A stretch of 64,000 nucleotides of DNA from Chroococcidiopsis sp. TS-821 (GTDB lineage Bacteria > Cyanobacteriota > Cyanobacteriia > Cyanobacteriales > Chroococcidiopsidaceae), in contig NZ_MVDI01000001.1 of NCBI RefSeq assembly GCF_002939305.1, positions 62,001 to 126,000 on the forward strand. Reading direction: 5' to 3'. The notes under the pieces are model-generated. The model was given only the letters and a program-made list of their open reading frames with translations. It was not told the origin of the DNA and searched no databases. The first letter of the stretch is position 1. Each line of letters begins with the position of its first letter. Below are positions 1 through 9,428 of this stretch, in pieces. The position numbers were made by a program, and so were the translations under genes.

Positions 1-492
1 AAGGCACAGTCCTTAGTATTGTCCTTGAATACTTTTTATCCCGCAACGACTTCACAAAAACTTTAAAAAAGTACCGCTACCTCATAAAGATTCCGTAAAG
101 CTCCTCAAAACTACTGAAATCATTTTGTACCAGTGTTTATAGTAGGGTGATTAAAACCTATGTCTGTAGAATTGTTTCAGTTAAAAGGTGCGAGCTATTG
201 ATGATAACTATTAACCAATACTTCTGATAGTAGAACAGTAGTTGAAGTAATGTTACAAAAATAACAATTTGTTTAGTATTTTCAGTGGCATACTTCATTT
301 CATATCGTTTAGCTAAAAACCATTCGTTGCTTCTATACAAATAGGCGCAAGCATTAGTTTCATCTGAAGACTGCATCCGTATAAAGAAGCCCATCGGTGT
401 GGGTATTTTTACAAGTTGCTTTTTCCGAGGATGAAATTTTTTATTTTTTTGAATTCTGCTATTAACTTCTTAATCAAGTAACAACAAAGTAT
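1..492. other. Gene-free stretch at window start
   Basis: AT-rich sequence with stop codons in all frames. The only longer open frame (minus strand, 158-394) has no ribosome site and no recognisable family, so I treat it as chance. It probably holds the promoter of the STAS gene at 493, but no convincing -35/-10 pair was found. Confidence 0.6.
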
Positions 493-843
493 ATGAGTAT
501 TACACACAAAAATGGTCGCGTGATTGTACTTCATCCCCAAGGACGATTGGATTGTGATGGAAGTAAGCAATTAGAAGCTCAATTTACGCGTTTGATGGGA
601 CAGCGCAATTTACTGTGGGTAATCAACTTATCGCAAGTTGATTTTATGGATAGTGCGGGTTTAGTTGCTTTGATAACAGGATTGAAAGCAGCACGTGAAA
701 GCAGTTGTCGGTTAATACTATGTCATTTGCCAGAACCTGTCAAACTCATTTTAGAGCTTACTCAGCTGGATTCAGTGTTTGAAATTTGTGAAGACTACAA
801 TGCCGTTTTGAATTTAACTAAAACTCCCGCTTTGGCTGCTTAA
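493..843 (+). CDS. STAS-domain anti-sigma factor antagonist
   Basis: A 116-residue single STAS domain. The family (SpoIIAA/RsbV-like) binds an anti-sigma factor or switch kinase when unphosphorylated and is released by phosphorylation of one serine. The expected phospho-acceptor is visible in the motif FMDSAG, Ser54, followed by the usual helix. The N-terminal strand pattern (GRVIVLHPQGRLD) also fits. No kinase or phosphatase partner lies nearby, so the pathway is unknown; cyanobacteria use such proteins in partner-switching and signalling. The gene stands alone, with about 430 bp of gap downstream. Confidence 0.88.
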   Translation: MSITHKNGRVIVLHPQGRLDCDGSKQLEAQFTRLMGQRNLLWVINLSQVDFMDSAGLVALITGLKAARESSCRLILCHLPEPVKLILELTQLDSVFEICEDYNAVLNLTKTPALAA

Positions 844-1275
844 TTGCTTGATGTACTTATAGATGTTGAGAATTTTGCTCTACACGCAGTAGTCATTCAA
901 GTAAATGTAACCAAAGATATCAGTAACGCTGACCACTTACAGTACGGCTAGTTTTATAGCAGGAGAGGACGTTAACTTAATCAACTTGCTAGTACTGTAC
1001 AATAAGAACGCTGGCAGTTAATGATAACTGCACAGTCCGCTCTCAATCGAACGCGTAAACTTTTTTACTAGTTTGTCGCACCAAATTATTTCACAACTAA
1101 GAAATAGAAGTTCTTGGCGATCGCGCGTCTCAATATTTTATGCTAAGCATCGGCTGTTGACATAAAGATTTTTTATACCTTATGAGGAGCATTAAGACAA
1201 AATCCCGCTTTTAGCTTTCTACCTCTTTGTGTAGTTTAAGCAGCGGGAATAATGATGTTGTTGTAGGTACCCCTG
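844..1275. other. Gap between STAS gene and rpsF
   Basis: About 430 bp containing one GCGATCGC near 1117 and no open frame with a ribosome site. It is downstream of genes on both sides (convergent), so terminators are expected, but I see no strong hairpin with a T-run. Confidence 0.5.
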
Positions 1276-1620
1276 TCAACTCATGGCTGCGGCTTCTTCA
1301 GGCGAGGAGGCTTGGGACTCTTGGATTTCTGGAGTTTCTTGCTTAATAGTTAGGTAACGAATCACTTCATCACTCAAGCGCATTGCACGTTCAAGTTGGG
1401 CAATAACCGTTCCAGGGGCTTGATAGTTCATTTGAATGTAAATACCTTCACGGTGCTTAGCGATTTCGTACGCCAGGCGACGTTTGCCCCGATTTTGAAT
1501 TTCAACTTGCGTTGCTCCTTGCTCTTGGAGCAGATTTTGGTATCTTGTAACCGCTTGTTCGACCTGCTCTTCTGTCAGATCGGGGCGCAAAATATACATC
1601 GTTTCGTAATTATTTGTCAT
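1276..1620 (-). CDS. rpsF: 30S ribosomal protein S6
   Basis: Encodes S6 (114 residues from the chosen start), which binds the central domain of 16S rRNA with S18. The N-terminus [15 protein letters not shown] and the motif [19 protein letters not shown] are diagnostic, and length fits cyanobacterial S6 with its acidic/Ala-rich tail. An upstream in-frame ATG at 1683 would add 21 residues that do not resemble S6, so the internal ATG at 1620 is preferred. No S18 or SSB gene follows, so it is monocistronic here. Confidence 0.95.
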   Translation of the reverse strand: MTNNYETMYILRPDLTEEQVEQAVTRYQNLLQEQGATQVEIQNRGKRRLAYEIAKHREGIYIQMNYQAPGTVIAQLERAMRLSDEVIRYLTIKQETPEIQESQASSPEEAAAMS

Positions 1621-1903
1621 GTGATTAGCTTCCTTATGGACAAAGCGGCTGCATGGGCTTGTAAGCTTGCGAGCTACAACCATAGCAGCAAGGAATTACA
1701 ATTTTAGCAAAGTTAATAACCTATGCTATAACTTTAAGTTTTGATCTTGCAATCGCAGCTAGCAAAAAAAACGAAGTTAATCATAGATGAGATGATATCT
1801 TACAAAGTTGATCGACAGATGCAGTGTATGCTGAAGTGCGATCGACCGATCGCCGCCTATCCTTGGCAGCAGTTAAGCTCAAAACCTAGATTAACAGCAC
1901 TTT

Positions 1904-2710
1904 ATGGCGCAGCGCTACGTCCGAGTTCAAAATCAAGAGGGACGGATTTACTATGGGTTGCTCAAACCTAGCCAAAGCGTTCAGGTTCTTGATGCTCCAC
2001 CGTGGTTGCAAGGTCAGCCCACGGATTTACATTTAGAACCAGACCGCTACCAAATTTTAGCTCCGTGTGCCCCCTCTAAAATTGTTGCAGTTGGGAAAAA
2101 CTATGCCGATCACGCGGCTGAAATGGGGACAGATGTACCTAGAGAGCCGTTATTATTTCTGAAACCGTCAACTGCAATTATTCCCACTGGTGGTGAAATC
2201 ATTTATCCGGCGCAAGCACAGCGGGTAGATTATGAAGGTGAATTAGCGTTGATTATCGGCGATCGCACTTTTGGCTGTACGCCCGCGCAAGCGCAAAACA
2301 AAATCTGGGGCTACACAATTGCGAATGACGTGACAGCGCGCGATCTCCAACAACGCGACGGTCAATGGACGCGTGCCAAAGGATTTGATACGTTTTGCCC
2401 CTTGGGTCCTTGGATCGTCCGAGAACTCAGTCCTGGGGCGCGGTTACAGACATTTATCAATGAAGAACAAGCACCTGTACAATCGGCAAGTGTCGATCAG
2501 ATGGTGTTTCCCCCAGATGTTTTGGTGTCCTACATCAGTCAAATTATGACCCTTCTGCCTGGTGATGTTATCCTCACAGGAACACCAGTCGGTGTAGGAC
2601 CATTACACTTAGGAGATTTTGTTGTCGTCGAAATTGAGGGAATTGGTCGATTGGAAAACACCGTGATCTCTAGAGAATACACTGTGGTACAACCGTATGA
2701 GAAAACTTAG
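1904..2710 (+). CDS. Fumarylacetoacetate hydrolase family protein
   Basis: A 268-residue FAH-family enzyme. The family cleaves or decarboxylates beta-dicarbonyl compounds (fumarylpyruvate, acylpyruvates, oxaloacetate) with a divalent metal. Family hallmarks are seen: VGKNYADHAAE (about residues 63-73), metal ligands in EGE (Glu111/Glu113) and Asp142 in NDVTARD, and the C-terminal GDVILTGTPVGVG. The substrate cannot be told from sequence; cyanobacterial homologues are usually annotated as 2-hydroxyhepta-2,4-diene-1,7-dioate isomerase-like. Its stop overlaps by 4 bp the end of the convergent Tic20-like gene. Confidence 0.9.
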   Translation: MAQRYVRVQNQEGRIYYGLLKPSQSVQVLDAPPWLQGQPTDLHLEPDRYQILAPCAPSKIVAVGKNYADHAAEMGTDVPREPLLFLKPSTAIIPTGGEIIYPAQAQRVDYEGELALIIGDRTFGCTPAQAQNKIWGYTIANDVTARDLQQRDGQWTRAKGFDTFCPLGPWIVRELSPGARLQTFINEEQAPVQSASVDQMVFPPDVLVSYISQIMTLLPGDVILTGTPVGVGPLHLGDFVVVEIEGIGRLENTVISREYTVVQPYEKT

Positions 2711-3201
2711 CGGACTTGCATATAGACTGCGTCCGAGATTGCCGGAATTTCAGCATAACGACCAAGCAAAGACTGAATTACCGCGTAAGCAGCGGCAATA
2801 AATACGCCGAGGAAAATCGTGTTGGCGATTGTGGCGATCGCAAACGTCGTGCCTGGAATCGGTGCCAATATCTGCACGAGAATACCGCACAAAAATAACG
2901 CAATTGTAATTAAAATTGCCTGCATCGTGTTAAAGCGGATAAAGTGGCTCACCCGTTCATTTCTCACCACAAGTAAGAATAAAACAAAGAAAATAATGAG
3001 TCCGACAAATGGTATCCCAAAATAAATTTGTACTAGAGGTAACAAAGGCACTAAAACGATCCTGAGCGCCGGAAATTCACCAAAAATCGTATTTTGTATT
3101 CCTACACGCAGTAGCAGCCCCACAACATCAACTAGCGGTAACAAATAAGCAAGGCTTGCAAAAATTCTGTCCCAAACTGTCGTTGACCCGCGCCAAGCCA
3201 T
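2707..3201 (-). CDS. Tic20-like membrane protein (Ycf60 family)
   Basis: A 164-residue protein with about four hydrophobic segments (roughly 15-32, 45-65, 68-82 and 92-145) and an N-terminus MAWRGSTTVWDRIFASLAYLLP typical of cyanobacterial Tic20 homologues. Chloroplast Tic20 is part of the inner-envelope protein import channel; the bacterial ancestor's role is not established. AGGAGG-like bases precede the ATG at 3201. Convergent with the FAH gene, overlapping by 4 bp. Confidence 0.85.
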   Translation of the reverse strand: MAWRGSTTVWDRIFASLAYLLPLVDVVGLLLRVGIQNTIFGEFPALRIVLVPLLPLVQIYFGIPFVGLIIFFVLFLLVVRNERVSHFIRFNTMQAILITIALFLCGILVQILAPIPGTTFAIATIANTIFLGVFIAAAYAVIQSLLGRYAEIPAISDAVYMQVR

Positions 3202-3295
3202 TCTTTTCCTCCTAATTTTTTTGCTGTCACTAAGCTACAGGATAGCGCAGGTCTATTGTTCTCTTGGAACTACTCATATCAATGTTGACAGGTTA

Positions 3296-3493
3296 TTATT
3301 CAATGTTGGCAATCCGAAAGCCCATCATACATTGATACTGCTCTGGTTGGCTTGCTGCTATCTTATGCAATGCTTGACCGCAGCGAAGTTGACCTTGACG
3401 CCAACGGGGTTGACCGCTTTGATCTGCCAGCAAACAGCTTTGACACACCTGATGCGGGGCAAGGATTTGATCTTCTATCAAAACCACTAACAT
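3296..3493 (-). CDS. Small four-cysteine protein, unknown function
   Basis: A 65-residue frame preceded by a strong ribosome site (AGGAGG about six bases before the ATG), which supports it being real. It contains CQSC near residues 17-20, then RCGQ and QCMMGF, so Cys-x2-Cys plus two more cysteines: possibly a small zinc-binding or redox site. The composition is normal for a cyanobacterial gene. I do not recognise a named family. It lies between the Tic20-like gene and glyA and reads in the same direction as the former. Confidence 0.68.
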   Translation of the reverse strand: MLVVLIEDQILAPHQVCQSCLLADQSGQPRWRQGQLRCGQALHKIAASQPEQYQCMMGFRIANIE

Positions 3494-3808
3494 CCACTGC
3501 CTCCTAATAACAAAACCCCCAATTAACCGCAGCTAGGCGGCAAACGCAGACACTGCCGTCGATCGGCAGCGTAGCATTTACTTAATTCTATTTTATGCTA
3601 AGTAACTAGAAATACTGTAAGAATGCATACACAGCTTAATATACTAACTGCGACTAGGCGGCAGCGTACAGTCGTCGAGCCTAAAAGGCAGAAAACGCGA
3701 TCGCGCGTGAAAAAACCGTGTCAGTGCAATCGACGCTAAAATTAGCTAGCAAAATCTATTGATGATGGCATAACAACTGTTCTCAATTATTTGTAGGGAT
3801 ATCAGCAA
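3494..3808. other. glyA upstream gap
   Basis: About 315 bp. It contains two similar GC-rich stretches sharing CTAGGCGGCA with a nearby TCGTCGA/TCGATCGG (near 3533-3560 and 3652-3680), probably a short duplicated intergenic element. One HIP1 site (GCGATCGCGCG) is at about 3697. No riboswitch-like fold was recognised. Confidence 0.4.
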
Positions 3809-5092
3809 GTGACTCGTAATAACTTAGACTTTCTCGCCCAAACCGATCCCGCTGTTGCCGAGTTAATTAACTCAGAACTTCAGCGCCAACGCGACCATCT
3901 AGAGTTAATTGCTAGCGAAAACTTTACTTCCGCAGCAGTTTTAGCCGCGCAAGGCTCTGTACTCACCAACAAATACGCCGAAGGCTTGCCAGGGAAACGT
4001 TACTACGGTGGTTGCGAGTATATCGATGGCGTTGAACAACTTGCCATCGACCGCGCCAAGCAGCTTTTTGGTGCAGCACATGCCAATGTGCAACCGCATT
4101 CGGGAGCACAAGCTAATTTTGCAGTATTTCTAACGCTGCTCGAACCTGGAGACACGATCATGGGAATGGATTTATCTCATGGCGGGCATTTAACGCATGG
4201 TTCACCCGTTAATGTCTCTGGTAAGTGGTTTAAAGTTTGCCATTACGGTGTTAGTCAACAAACCGAACAACTCGATTACGACCAAATCCGCGAGTTAGCG
4301 CGTCAGCACCGTCCTAAGTTGTTAATCTGTGGCTACTCGGCATACCCGCGAATTATTGACTTCGAGAAATTTAGAAGTATTGCCGATGAAATCGGAGCTT
4401 ACTTGCTAGCTGATATTGCGCATATTGCTGGCTTAGTTGCCAGCGGTTTACATCCTAGCCCGATTCCTTACTGTGATGTTGTAACAACTACGACACACAA
4501 AACGCTGCGAGGACCTCGCGGTGGGTTGATTCTTACCCGCGATGCCGAATTAGGCAAAAAGTTAGATAAATCAGTGTTTCCTGGTAGTCAAGGAGGTCCT
4601 TTAGAACACGTCATTGCAGGGAAAGCTGTTGCCTTTGGCGAAGCCCTCAAACCAGAGTTTAAAACTTACAGCGCTCAAGTGATTGAAAATGCCCGTGCTT
4701 TGGCAACGCAGCTGCAAGCAAGAGGCTTTAAGATTGTTTCTGGGGGTACCGATAATCACTTAATGCTTGTTGATTTGCGCAGCATTGGCATGACAGGTAA
4801 GCAAGCAGATCAGCTAGTAAGTGGTGTAAATATTACTGCGAATAAAAATACCGTTCCGTTCGATCCCGAATCACCCTTTGTGACGAGTGGTTTGCGCCTT
4901 GGATCGCCAGCGATGACAACACGTGGTATGGGAACTGCGGAGTTTACCGAAATTGGCAACATTATCGCCGATCGCTTACTTCGTCCAGAAGATGAAAGCA
5001 TCGCCCAAGCTTGTCGCCAACGCGTCGCAGATTTATGCGATCGCTTCCCGTTGTATCCACATCTGAATATTCCAGTACCAGCGCTAGCTTAA
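3809..5092 (+). CDS. glyA: Serine hydroxymethyltransferase
   Basis: A 427-residue PLP enzyme that interconverts serine plus THF with glycine plus 5,10-methylene-THF, feeding one-carbon and photorespiratory metabolism. The PLP lysine is visible at Lys231 in [23 protein letters not shown], the GKRYYGG motif and the C-terminal [14 protein letters not shown] are also present. Length is normal. The start is GTG at 3809; a better-placed ATG is not available. Confidence 0.98.
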   Translation: MTRNNLDFLAQTDPAVAELINSELQRQRDHLELIASENFTSAAVLAAQGSVLTNKYAEGLPGKRYYGGCEYIDGVEQLAIDRAKQLFGAAHANVQPHSGAQANFAVFLTLLEPGDTIMGMDLSHGGHLTHGSPVNVSGKWFKVCHYGVSQQTEQLDYDQIRELARQHRPKLLICGYSAYPRIIDFEKFRSIADEIGAYLLADIAHIAGLVASGLHPSPIPYCDVVTTTTHKTLRGPRGGLILTRDAELGKKLDKSVFPGSQGGPLEHVIAGKAVAFGEALKPEFKTYSAQVIENARALATQLQARGFKIVSGGTDNHLMLVDLRSIGMTGKQADQLVSGVNITANKNTVPFDPESPFVTSGLRLGSPAMTTRGMGTAEFTEIGNIIADRLLRPEDESIAQACRQRVADLCDRFPLYPHLNIPVPALA

Positions 5093-5192
5093 TTAAGGAT
5101 CAGTTAGAGGAAGTAGCAAAGTAGAGGTAGTTGGGTAGGGGGCTGGTTGCACAGGAGGAAAATCGCCATTAAATCTCTCCTGCCCTCCTACA

Positions 5193-5228
5193 CTACCACT
5201 AGTCACTAGCCACTCACCCCTCACCCCT
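5193..5228. repeat. Period-7 repeat (CACTAGC / CACCCCT type)
   Basis: Downstream of glyA the sequence runs as imperfect heptamers: CACTAGT, CACTAGC, CACTCAC, CCCTCAC. One member of a family of seven-base tandem repeats scattered through gaps of this window. Confidence 0.6.
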
Positions 5229-5321
5229 TTTTGACTTTTTGCGTGTTGAATATAGATACAAATTGTGCAAATGCGGGTAAACTTTGGCTGAGACGTTGCT
5301 TTAGTGACTGAGTAACTACCG

Positions 5322-6365
5322 ATGCCTATTCAGCTATACCATCTGATTGCCTTTTTTGTCGCTGCCTGCGTCGTCCTCTGGACAACTCCCATCGTTAAAA
5401 CCATTGGCATCAAAAGCGGACGAGTCGATCGACCCAACGAGCGGAAAGTGCATCAACGCCCGATGGTACGCCTCGGAGGAGTTGCGATTTTCACGGGGAC
5501 AATCGTGGCTTTATTAATAGTTTGGTCGCTTGGTGGCTTTGGCATCTTACCATCGACGAAAGAGTGGGAAGTGTGGGGTGTCACGCTCGGCGGAATCGCC
5601 TTTTTTCTGATTGGTTTAGCCGATGACTTGTTTAGTCTATCTCCCTTCTTGCGCCTTTTTATCCAAGTTATCGTTGCCGGTATTGTTTGGCAGATGGGAG
5701 TACATATTGATTTTTTAAGTATTCCTTTTGTCGGACTCATTCAACTGGGCTGGCTAAGTTTGCCCTTTACAGTCATCTGGTTAGTAGGAATGGCAAATGC
5801 GATCAACTGGATTGATGGTCTTGATGGCTTAGCAGCTGGAGTTTCAGGAATTGCTGCCACTGTGATGCTATTTGTCGCCCTCTCGATGCAACAACCAGCA
5901 GCAGCTTTGATTGCGGCGGCACTAGCTGGTGGTACTTTAGGGTTTCTTCGTTACAACTTTAATCCTGCTCAAATCTTCATGGGAGATGGCGGAGCTTATT
6001 TTATCGGCTTCACCTTGGCTGGTGTCGGTACAATTGGACTCGTCAAAACTGCGGCGGTAACAGCGGTGTTGCTACCTTACTTGATTTTGGCAGTGCCAAT
6101 AGTTGATATGTCTGCAGTTATTCTGGCACGCCTTTGCCAAGGAAAATCGCCTTTTAGCGCAGATAAACGCCATTTGCATCACCGACTCTTACGCGCTGGG
6201 CTATCGCATCGATTTACTGTTTTATTCATTTACTCGTTAACGTTATGGGTGGGGACGTTGGCACTTGCTTTCGCAGGAATACCAAGTGGGATTGCTTATG
6301 CTTGTGCGGGAACCTCGCTTTTGAGTTACACCAGCTGGCAAGTTTGGAAGCACGCTCGCTCGTGA
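5322..6365 (+). CDS. WecA/MraY-family glycosyl-1-phosphate transferase
   Basis: A 347-residue polytopic membrane enzyme (about 10-11 segments) of the polyprenyl-phosphate N-acetylhexosamine-1-phosphate transferase family. It would move a sugar-1-phosphate from a UDP-sugar onto undecaprenyl phosphate, starting cell-wall or exopolysaccharide assembly. Seen: the acidic DDLFSL motif, NAINWIDGLDGLAAG, FMGDGGAYF and a histidine motif HLHHRLL. Closer to WecA/TagO than to MraY because the last motif and length match that branch. Followed 55 bp later by cinA. Confidence 0.92.
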   Translation: MPIQLYHLIAFFVAACVVLWTTPIVKTIGIKSGRVDRPNERKVHQRPMVRLGGVAIFTGTIVALLIVWSLGGFGILPSTKEWEVWGVTLGGIAFFLIGLADDLFSLSPFLRLFIQVIVAGIVWQMGVHIDFLSIPFVGLIQLGWLSLPFTVIWLVGMANAINWIDGLDGLAAGVSGIAATVMLFVALSMQQPAAALIAAALAGGTLGFLRYNFNPAQIFMGDGGAYFIGFTLAGVGTIGLVKTAAVTAVLLPYLILAVPIVDMSAVILARLCQGKSPFSADKRHLHHRLLRAGLSHRFTVLFIYSLTLWVGTLALAFAGIPSGIAYACAGTSLLSYTSWQVWKHARS

Positions 6366-6385
6366 GCAAAAACTGTAGGTTTTTA

Positions 6386-6420
6386 ACCCTAATCTCTGAC
6401 CCCCGACCTCTGACTACTCT
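6386..6420. repeat. Period-7 repeat (CTGACCC type)
   Basis: The short gap before cinA consists almost entirely of imperfect CTGACCC/CGACCTC heptamers running up to the start codon. Same family as copies near 17505, 43605, 44905, 53125, 58702 and 58975. Confidence 0.65.
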
Positions 6421-7677
6421 ATGACTGCTGAAATTATTTGTGTTGGCACCGAGTTACTGCTAGGGGATATTTTGAACAAAAATGCCCAATACCTAGCACA
6501 GCAACTCGCGAGCCTAGGAATTCCTCACTACTATCAAACGGTTGTGGGAGATAATGTAGCGCGAATTAAGCACGTAATTGAAATTGCGATCGCGCGCTCT
6601 AATATCCTCATTTTCACTGGCGGGCTTGGTCCAACACCTGATGATTTGACAACTGAAACTCTCGCCGATTTTTTTGGCGTCCCTTTAGTAGAAAATCCAG
6701 ATATTCTAGAAGATATTGCCCAAAAATATGCTATTCGCGGTCGGGTGATGACTCCCAGTAACCGCAAGCAAGCCCTGATTCCGCAAGGAGCCACAGTTCT
6801 ACCCAATCCGGCTGGCACAGCACCAGGGATTATTTGGTCTCCAACTTCTCATTTGCATATCTTGACTTTTCCTGGCGTGCCATCAGAAATGCAGCGAATG
6901 TGGCAAGAAACCGCTGTACCGTATCTCAAATCCTTGGGATTTGGTCAAGAAGTTATCTTGAGTCGCACATTAAAGTTTTGGGGAATTGCAGAGTCAGCTT
7001 TAGCAGAAAAAGTCTCGGCATTTTTGAACTTACCTAATCCGACAGTGGCTCCCTATGCTAGTCGTGGCGAAGTGAAATTACGCATCTCGGCTAAAGCCGC
7101 TTCGTCTACCGCTGCGGAAGAATTGATTGCGCCGATCGCACAGCAGCTGCAAACTATTGGCGGAATAGATTACTACGGTCAAGATGATGATTCGTTAGCA
7201 TCTGTGGTAGGGCAATTATTGCAACGGGCAAACGCAACACTCAGTGTTGCTGAATCTTGTACAGGTGGCGGATTGGGACACATGTTGACTGATGTTCCAG
7301 GAAGTTCGCGCTATTTTATGGGCGGAATTATCTCCTACGACAACCAAGTTAAAGTATCTTTGTTAGATGTTGCTCCAGAAGCCTTAATTCAAGAAGGAGC
7401 CGTCAGTTCAACTGTCGCAGCCCAAATGGCACGAGGAGTGCGATCGCGTCTAGGAACAACTTGGGGATTAAGTATTACTGGTATTGCTGGACCTGACGGC
7501 GGTAGTCTGACTAAGCCTGTAGGTTTAGTCTATATCGGGTTAGCGCAATCAAACGGCACAGTACAAACTTTTGAACATCGCTACGGTCAAGACCGCTCGC
7601 GCTCCTTAATTCGCCACTTGAGTGCTTGTAGCGCGCTTGACGCTTTACGCCGCAAGCTACTTGACAGTCAATTTTAG
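6421..7677 (+). CDS. cinA: CinA-family NMN amidohydrolase / competence-damage protein
   Basis: A 418-residue two-domain protein. The N-terminal MoCF-like domain (about 1-170) has ICVGTELLLGD and the FTGGLGPTPDD motif; the C-terminal PncC-like deamidase (about 255-415) has VAESCTGGGLGHMLTDVPGSS and GIAGPDGG. The C-terminal activity in homologues hydrolyses nicotinamide mononucleotide to nicotinic acid mononucleotide (pyridine nucleotide recycling). Length is normal and the start ATG at 6421 agrees with family alignments. Confidence 0.95.
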   Translation: MTAEIICVGTELLLGDILNKNAQYLAQQLASLGIPHYYQTVVGDNVARIKHVIEIAIARSNILIFTGGLGPTPDDLTTETLADFFGVPLVENPDILEDIAQKYAIRGRVMTPSNRKQALIPQGATVLPNPAGTAPGIIWSPTSHLHILTFPGVPSEMQRMWQETAVPYLKSLGFGQEVILSRTLKFWGIAESALAEKVSAFLNLPNPTVAPYASRGEVKLRISAKAASSTAAEELIAPIAQQLQTIGGIDYYGQDDDSLASVVGQLLQRANATLSVAESCTGGGLGHMLTDVPGSSRYFMGGIISYDNQVKVSLLDVAPEALIQEGAVSSTVAAQMARGVRSRLGTTWGLSITGIAGPDGGSLTKPVGLVYIGLAQSNGTVQTFEHRYGQDRSRSLIRHLSACSALDALRRKLLDSQF

Positions 7678-7956
7678 AAAAAGTAACTAGCACTACTGAC
7701 AAAGAAAAAGTTAAGAATCGCTACTTGCTACCACAAATTCCCACAACTTGCCATTATAATTAAAATCTCTATATATCCTGAGTGCTTGGTATCTCAAGCC
7801 AGATATCTGTCTATGGTGTCATGAGTCGAGTTTCAGCTGATATGATAAGTTTAATAATAGGTAACACTTACAGGCTGAACACTTGAGGAGAGACATCACT
7901 TTTTCATATAAGTCAGCGAAACAACACTAGGTCGTATTTTAGGAGCACTCGATTCA

Positions 7957-8091
7957 ATGGACTACTTAGAAAAAGTACTGGAAAAGCTAAAGGAATGGGC
8001 GCGTCGATTAATAGAAACTTTGTTAGGTCCAGAAGCGGAACCAGAACCAGAACCAATTCCTATTCCAGTTGACGACCGACGCCGCTATTAG
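7957..8091 (+). CDS. Small acidic-repeat protein upstream of aroQ
   Basis: A 44-residue frame with a ribosome site (AGGAGC, 11 bases before ATG). It reads as an amphipathic charged helix (MDYLEKVLEKLKEWARRLIETLL split over residues 1-23), then a run of Pro-Glu repeats (EPEPEPIPIP) and a basic end DDRRRY. The layout suggests a membrane-surface helix with a flexible tail. It ends 23 bp before aroQ and may be co-transcribed with it. No function recognised. Confidence 0.6.
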   Translation: MDYLEKVLEKLKEWARRLIETLLGPEAEPEPEPIPIPVDDRRRY

Positions 8092-8114
8092 TAGTCCATT
8101 GAGAGTCGTCGCCA

Positions 8115-8555
8115 TTGCACAGTATCCTTGTACTCCACGGACCAAACCTTAATCTCTTAGGGCAACGCGAACCAGAGGTTTATGGCTCTACTACGCTAGA
8201 CGATATCAATAACCTCTTACAAGCAGAAGCAAAAAACCTTGGTGTAGTTGTGGCAACGCTTCAATCAAATCACGAGGGTAGTTTAGTAGATGCAATTCAC
8301 GCAGCTAGAGAGAAACACCAAGGAATATTAATAAATGCTGGCGCGTACACGCACACGAGTGTAGCAATCCGCGATGCGATCGCTGGTGTTAAGTTACCAA
8401 CAGTCGAAGTTCATCTCAGTAACATTTATCAACGCGAAGCTTTTCGCCACTATTCTTACATTGCACCAGTTGCGATCGGGCAAATCAGTGGTTTTGGGGC
8501 TGAAAGTTATCGTTTGGGGTTGCAAGCACTCGTTCGTTACCTGAGTAGCTCGTGA
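8115..8555 (+). CDS. aroQ: Type II 3-dehydroquinate dehydratase
   Basis: A 146-residue shikimate-pathway enzyme converting 3-dehydroquinate to 3-dehydroshikimate. Motifs: [14 protein letters not shown], catalytic Tyr23 in [21 protein letters not shown] and His100 in VEVHLSN. The start is TTG at 8115; an in-frame stop at 8100-8102 leaves no ATG or GTG alternative. The stop abuts the ATG of the next gene (TGAATG), suggesting translational coupling. Confidence 0.96.
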   Translation: MHSILVLHGPNLNLLGQREPEVYGSTTLDDINNLLQAEAKNLGVVVATLQSNHEGSLVDAIHAAREKHQGILINAGAYTHTSVAIRDAIAGVKLPTVEVHLSNIYQREAFRHYSYIAPVAIGQISGFGAESYRLGLQALVRYLSSS

Positions 8556-9428
8556 ATGCGGTACTCGCTCTGCAGTCGATTTCGCGGTACTCTGCTGGGC
8601 GCAGCTGTTGGAGGAATGCTTGCCCAAACCAATAATCCAGCTTCTACCAAAGACACGCAGCCGAATGCAGCAGATTTTACATGGGAACGTCTAGCAACAC
8701 AAGTCGCGCAAAGCTTGATCGAGCAAGGTAAGTTGTCTTACCCCGCAAACCAAATTAGAACGAGTCACTCGGTTAAAGTTATCATCGCAACACTGCCGAT
8801 CGCGCTTTTTTATCATGAAAATGAAGCTCGATTGCAAGCTCATTTGCAGCAATTTGTTGCATGGCAAAACGATCCAGAACTCGTCGCGGGAGTTCTAGCC
8901 GTTGGTTACACGATTGCATCATCTTTAAGAGAAACTTCAATAGCAAACTTGATTGGACGAATTATTCAATTAGTTGCTGCACCGCAACTACAACTAACTC
9001 AACAGCTTATACAGATACAAAGTTTATTAAAACAACGAGCGAGTTTAGCAAAGGCGATTTCTGTTTTGGGGCAAGAAGATCTCAGTAGCGCGATCGCGTT
9101 GTCACTCTTCTGTTACTTGAGTACTCCAGAAGACTTTTCGCTGTCTGTCAAGCGCGCTACCCTCGTCAGTCAGCAATCGCCTTTCAGTTCAATTGTTGGT
9201 GCGCTATCAGGAGCCCACAACGGTAGCGCTAACATTCCCCTTCCTTGGCGGCTAGCATTGTCGCGCGACCGTCAATTACTTGGAACGTGGGGCGTGCAAA
9301 GTGAAGCTGAGTTGTTACGACTATGTGATGCTCTAGTTGCAGCGTGGTCAGGAGCATACAATACAACTATTGATGACTCGATACAAATAGCAGCGATCGC
9401 GGCGCCTCGAGTAATTCGTCCGCGCTAA
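8556..9428 (+). CDS. Degenerate ADP-ribosylglycohydrolase-like protein
   Basis: A 290-residue protein whose N-terminus (FRGTLLGAAVGGMLA) and late motif (GALSGAHNGSANIPLPW) match the ADP-ribosylglycohydrolase (DraG/ARH) fold. The usual acidic dimetal ligands are not visible: the G-D of the first helix is G-G and there is no TDDT or late DxD motif, so it may lack hydrolase activity. It directly follows aroQ and ends one base before the convergent ABC permease gene. Confidence 0.68.
   Translation: MRYSLCSRFRGTLLGAAVGGMLAQTNNPASTKDTQPNAADFTWERLATQVAQSLIEQGKLSYPANQIRTSHSVKVIIATLPIALFYHENEARLQAHLQQFVAWQNDPELVAGVLAVGYTIASSLRETSIANLIGRIIQLVAAPQLQLTQQLIQIQSLLKQRASLAKAISVLGQEDLSSAIALSLFCYLSTPEDFSLSVKRATLVSQQSPFSSIVGALSGAHNGSANIPLPWRLALSRDRQLLGTWGVQSEAELLRLCDALVAAWSGAYNTTIDDSIQIAAIAAPRVIRPR

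Noticed and set aside
158-394. 78-residue minus-strand frame
   Set aside because: No ribosome site, no family resemblance, AT-rich codon use; probably chance.
1741-1971. Open frame overlapping the FAH gene start
   Set aside because: Out of frame with a clear FAH-family gene and without features.
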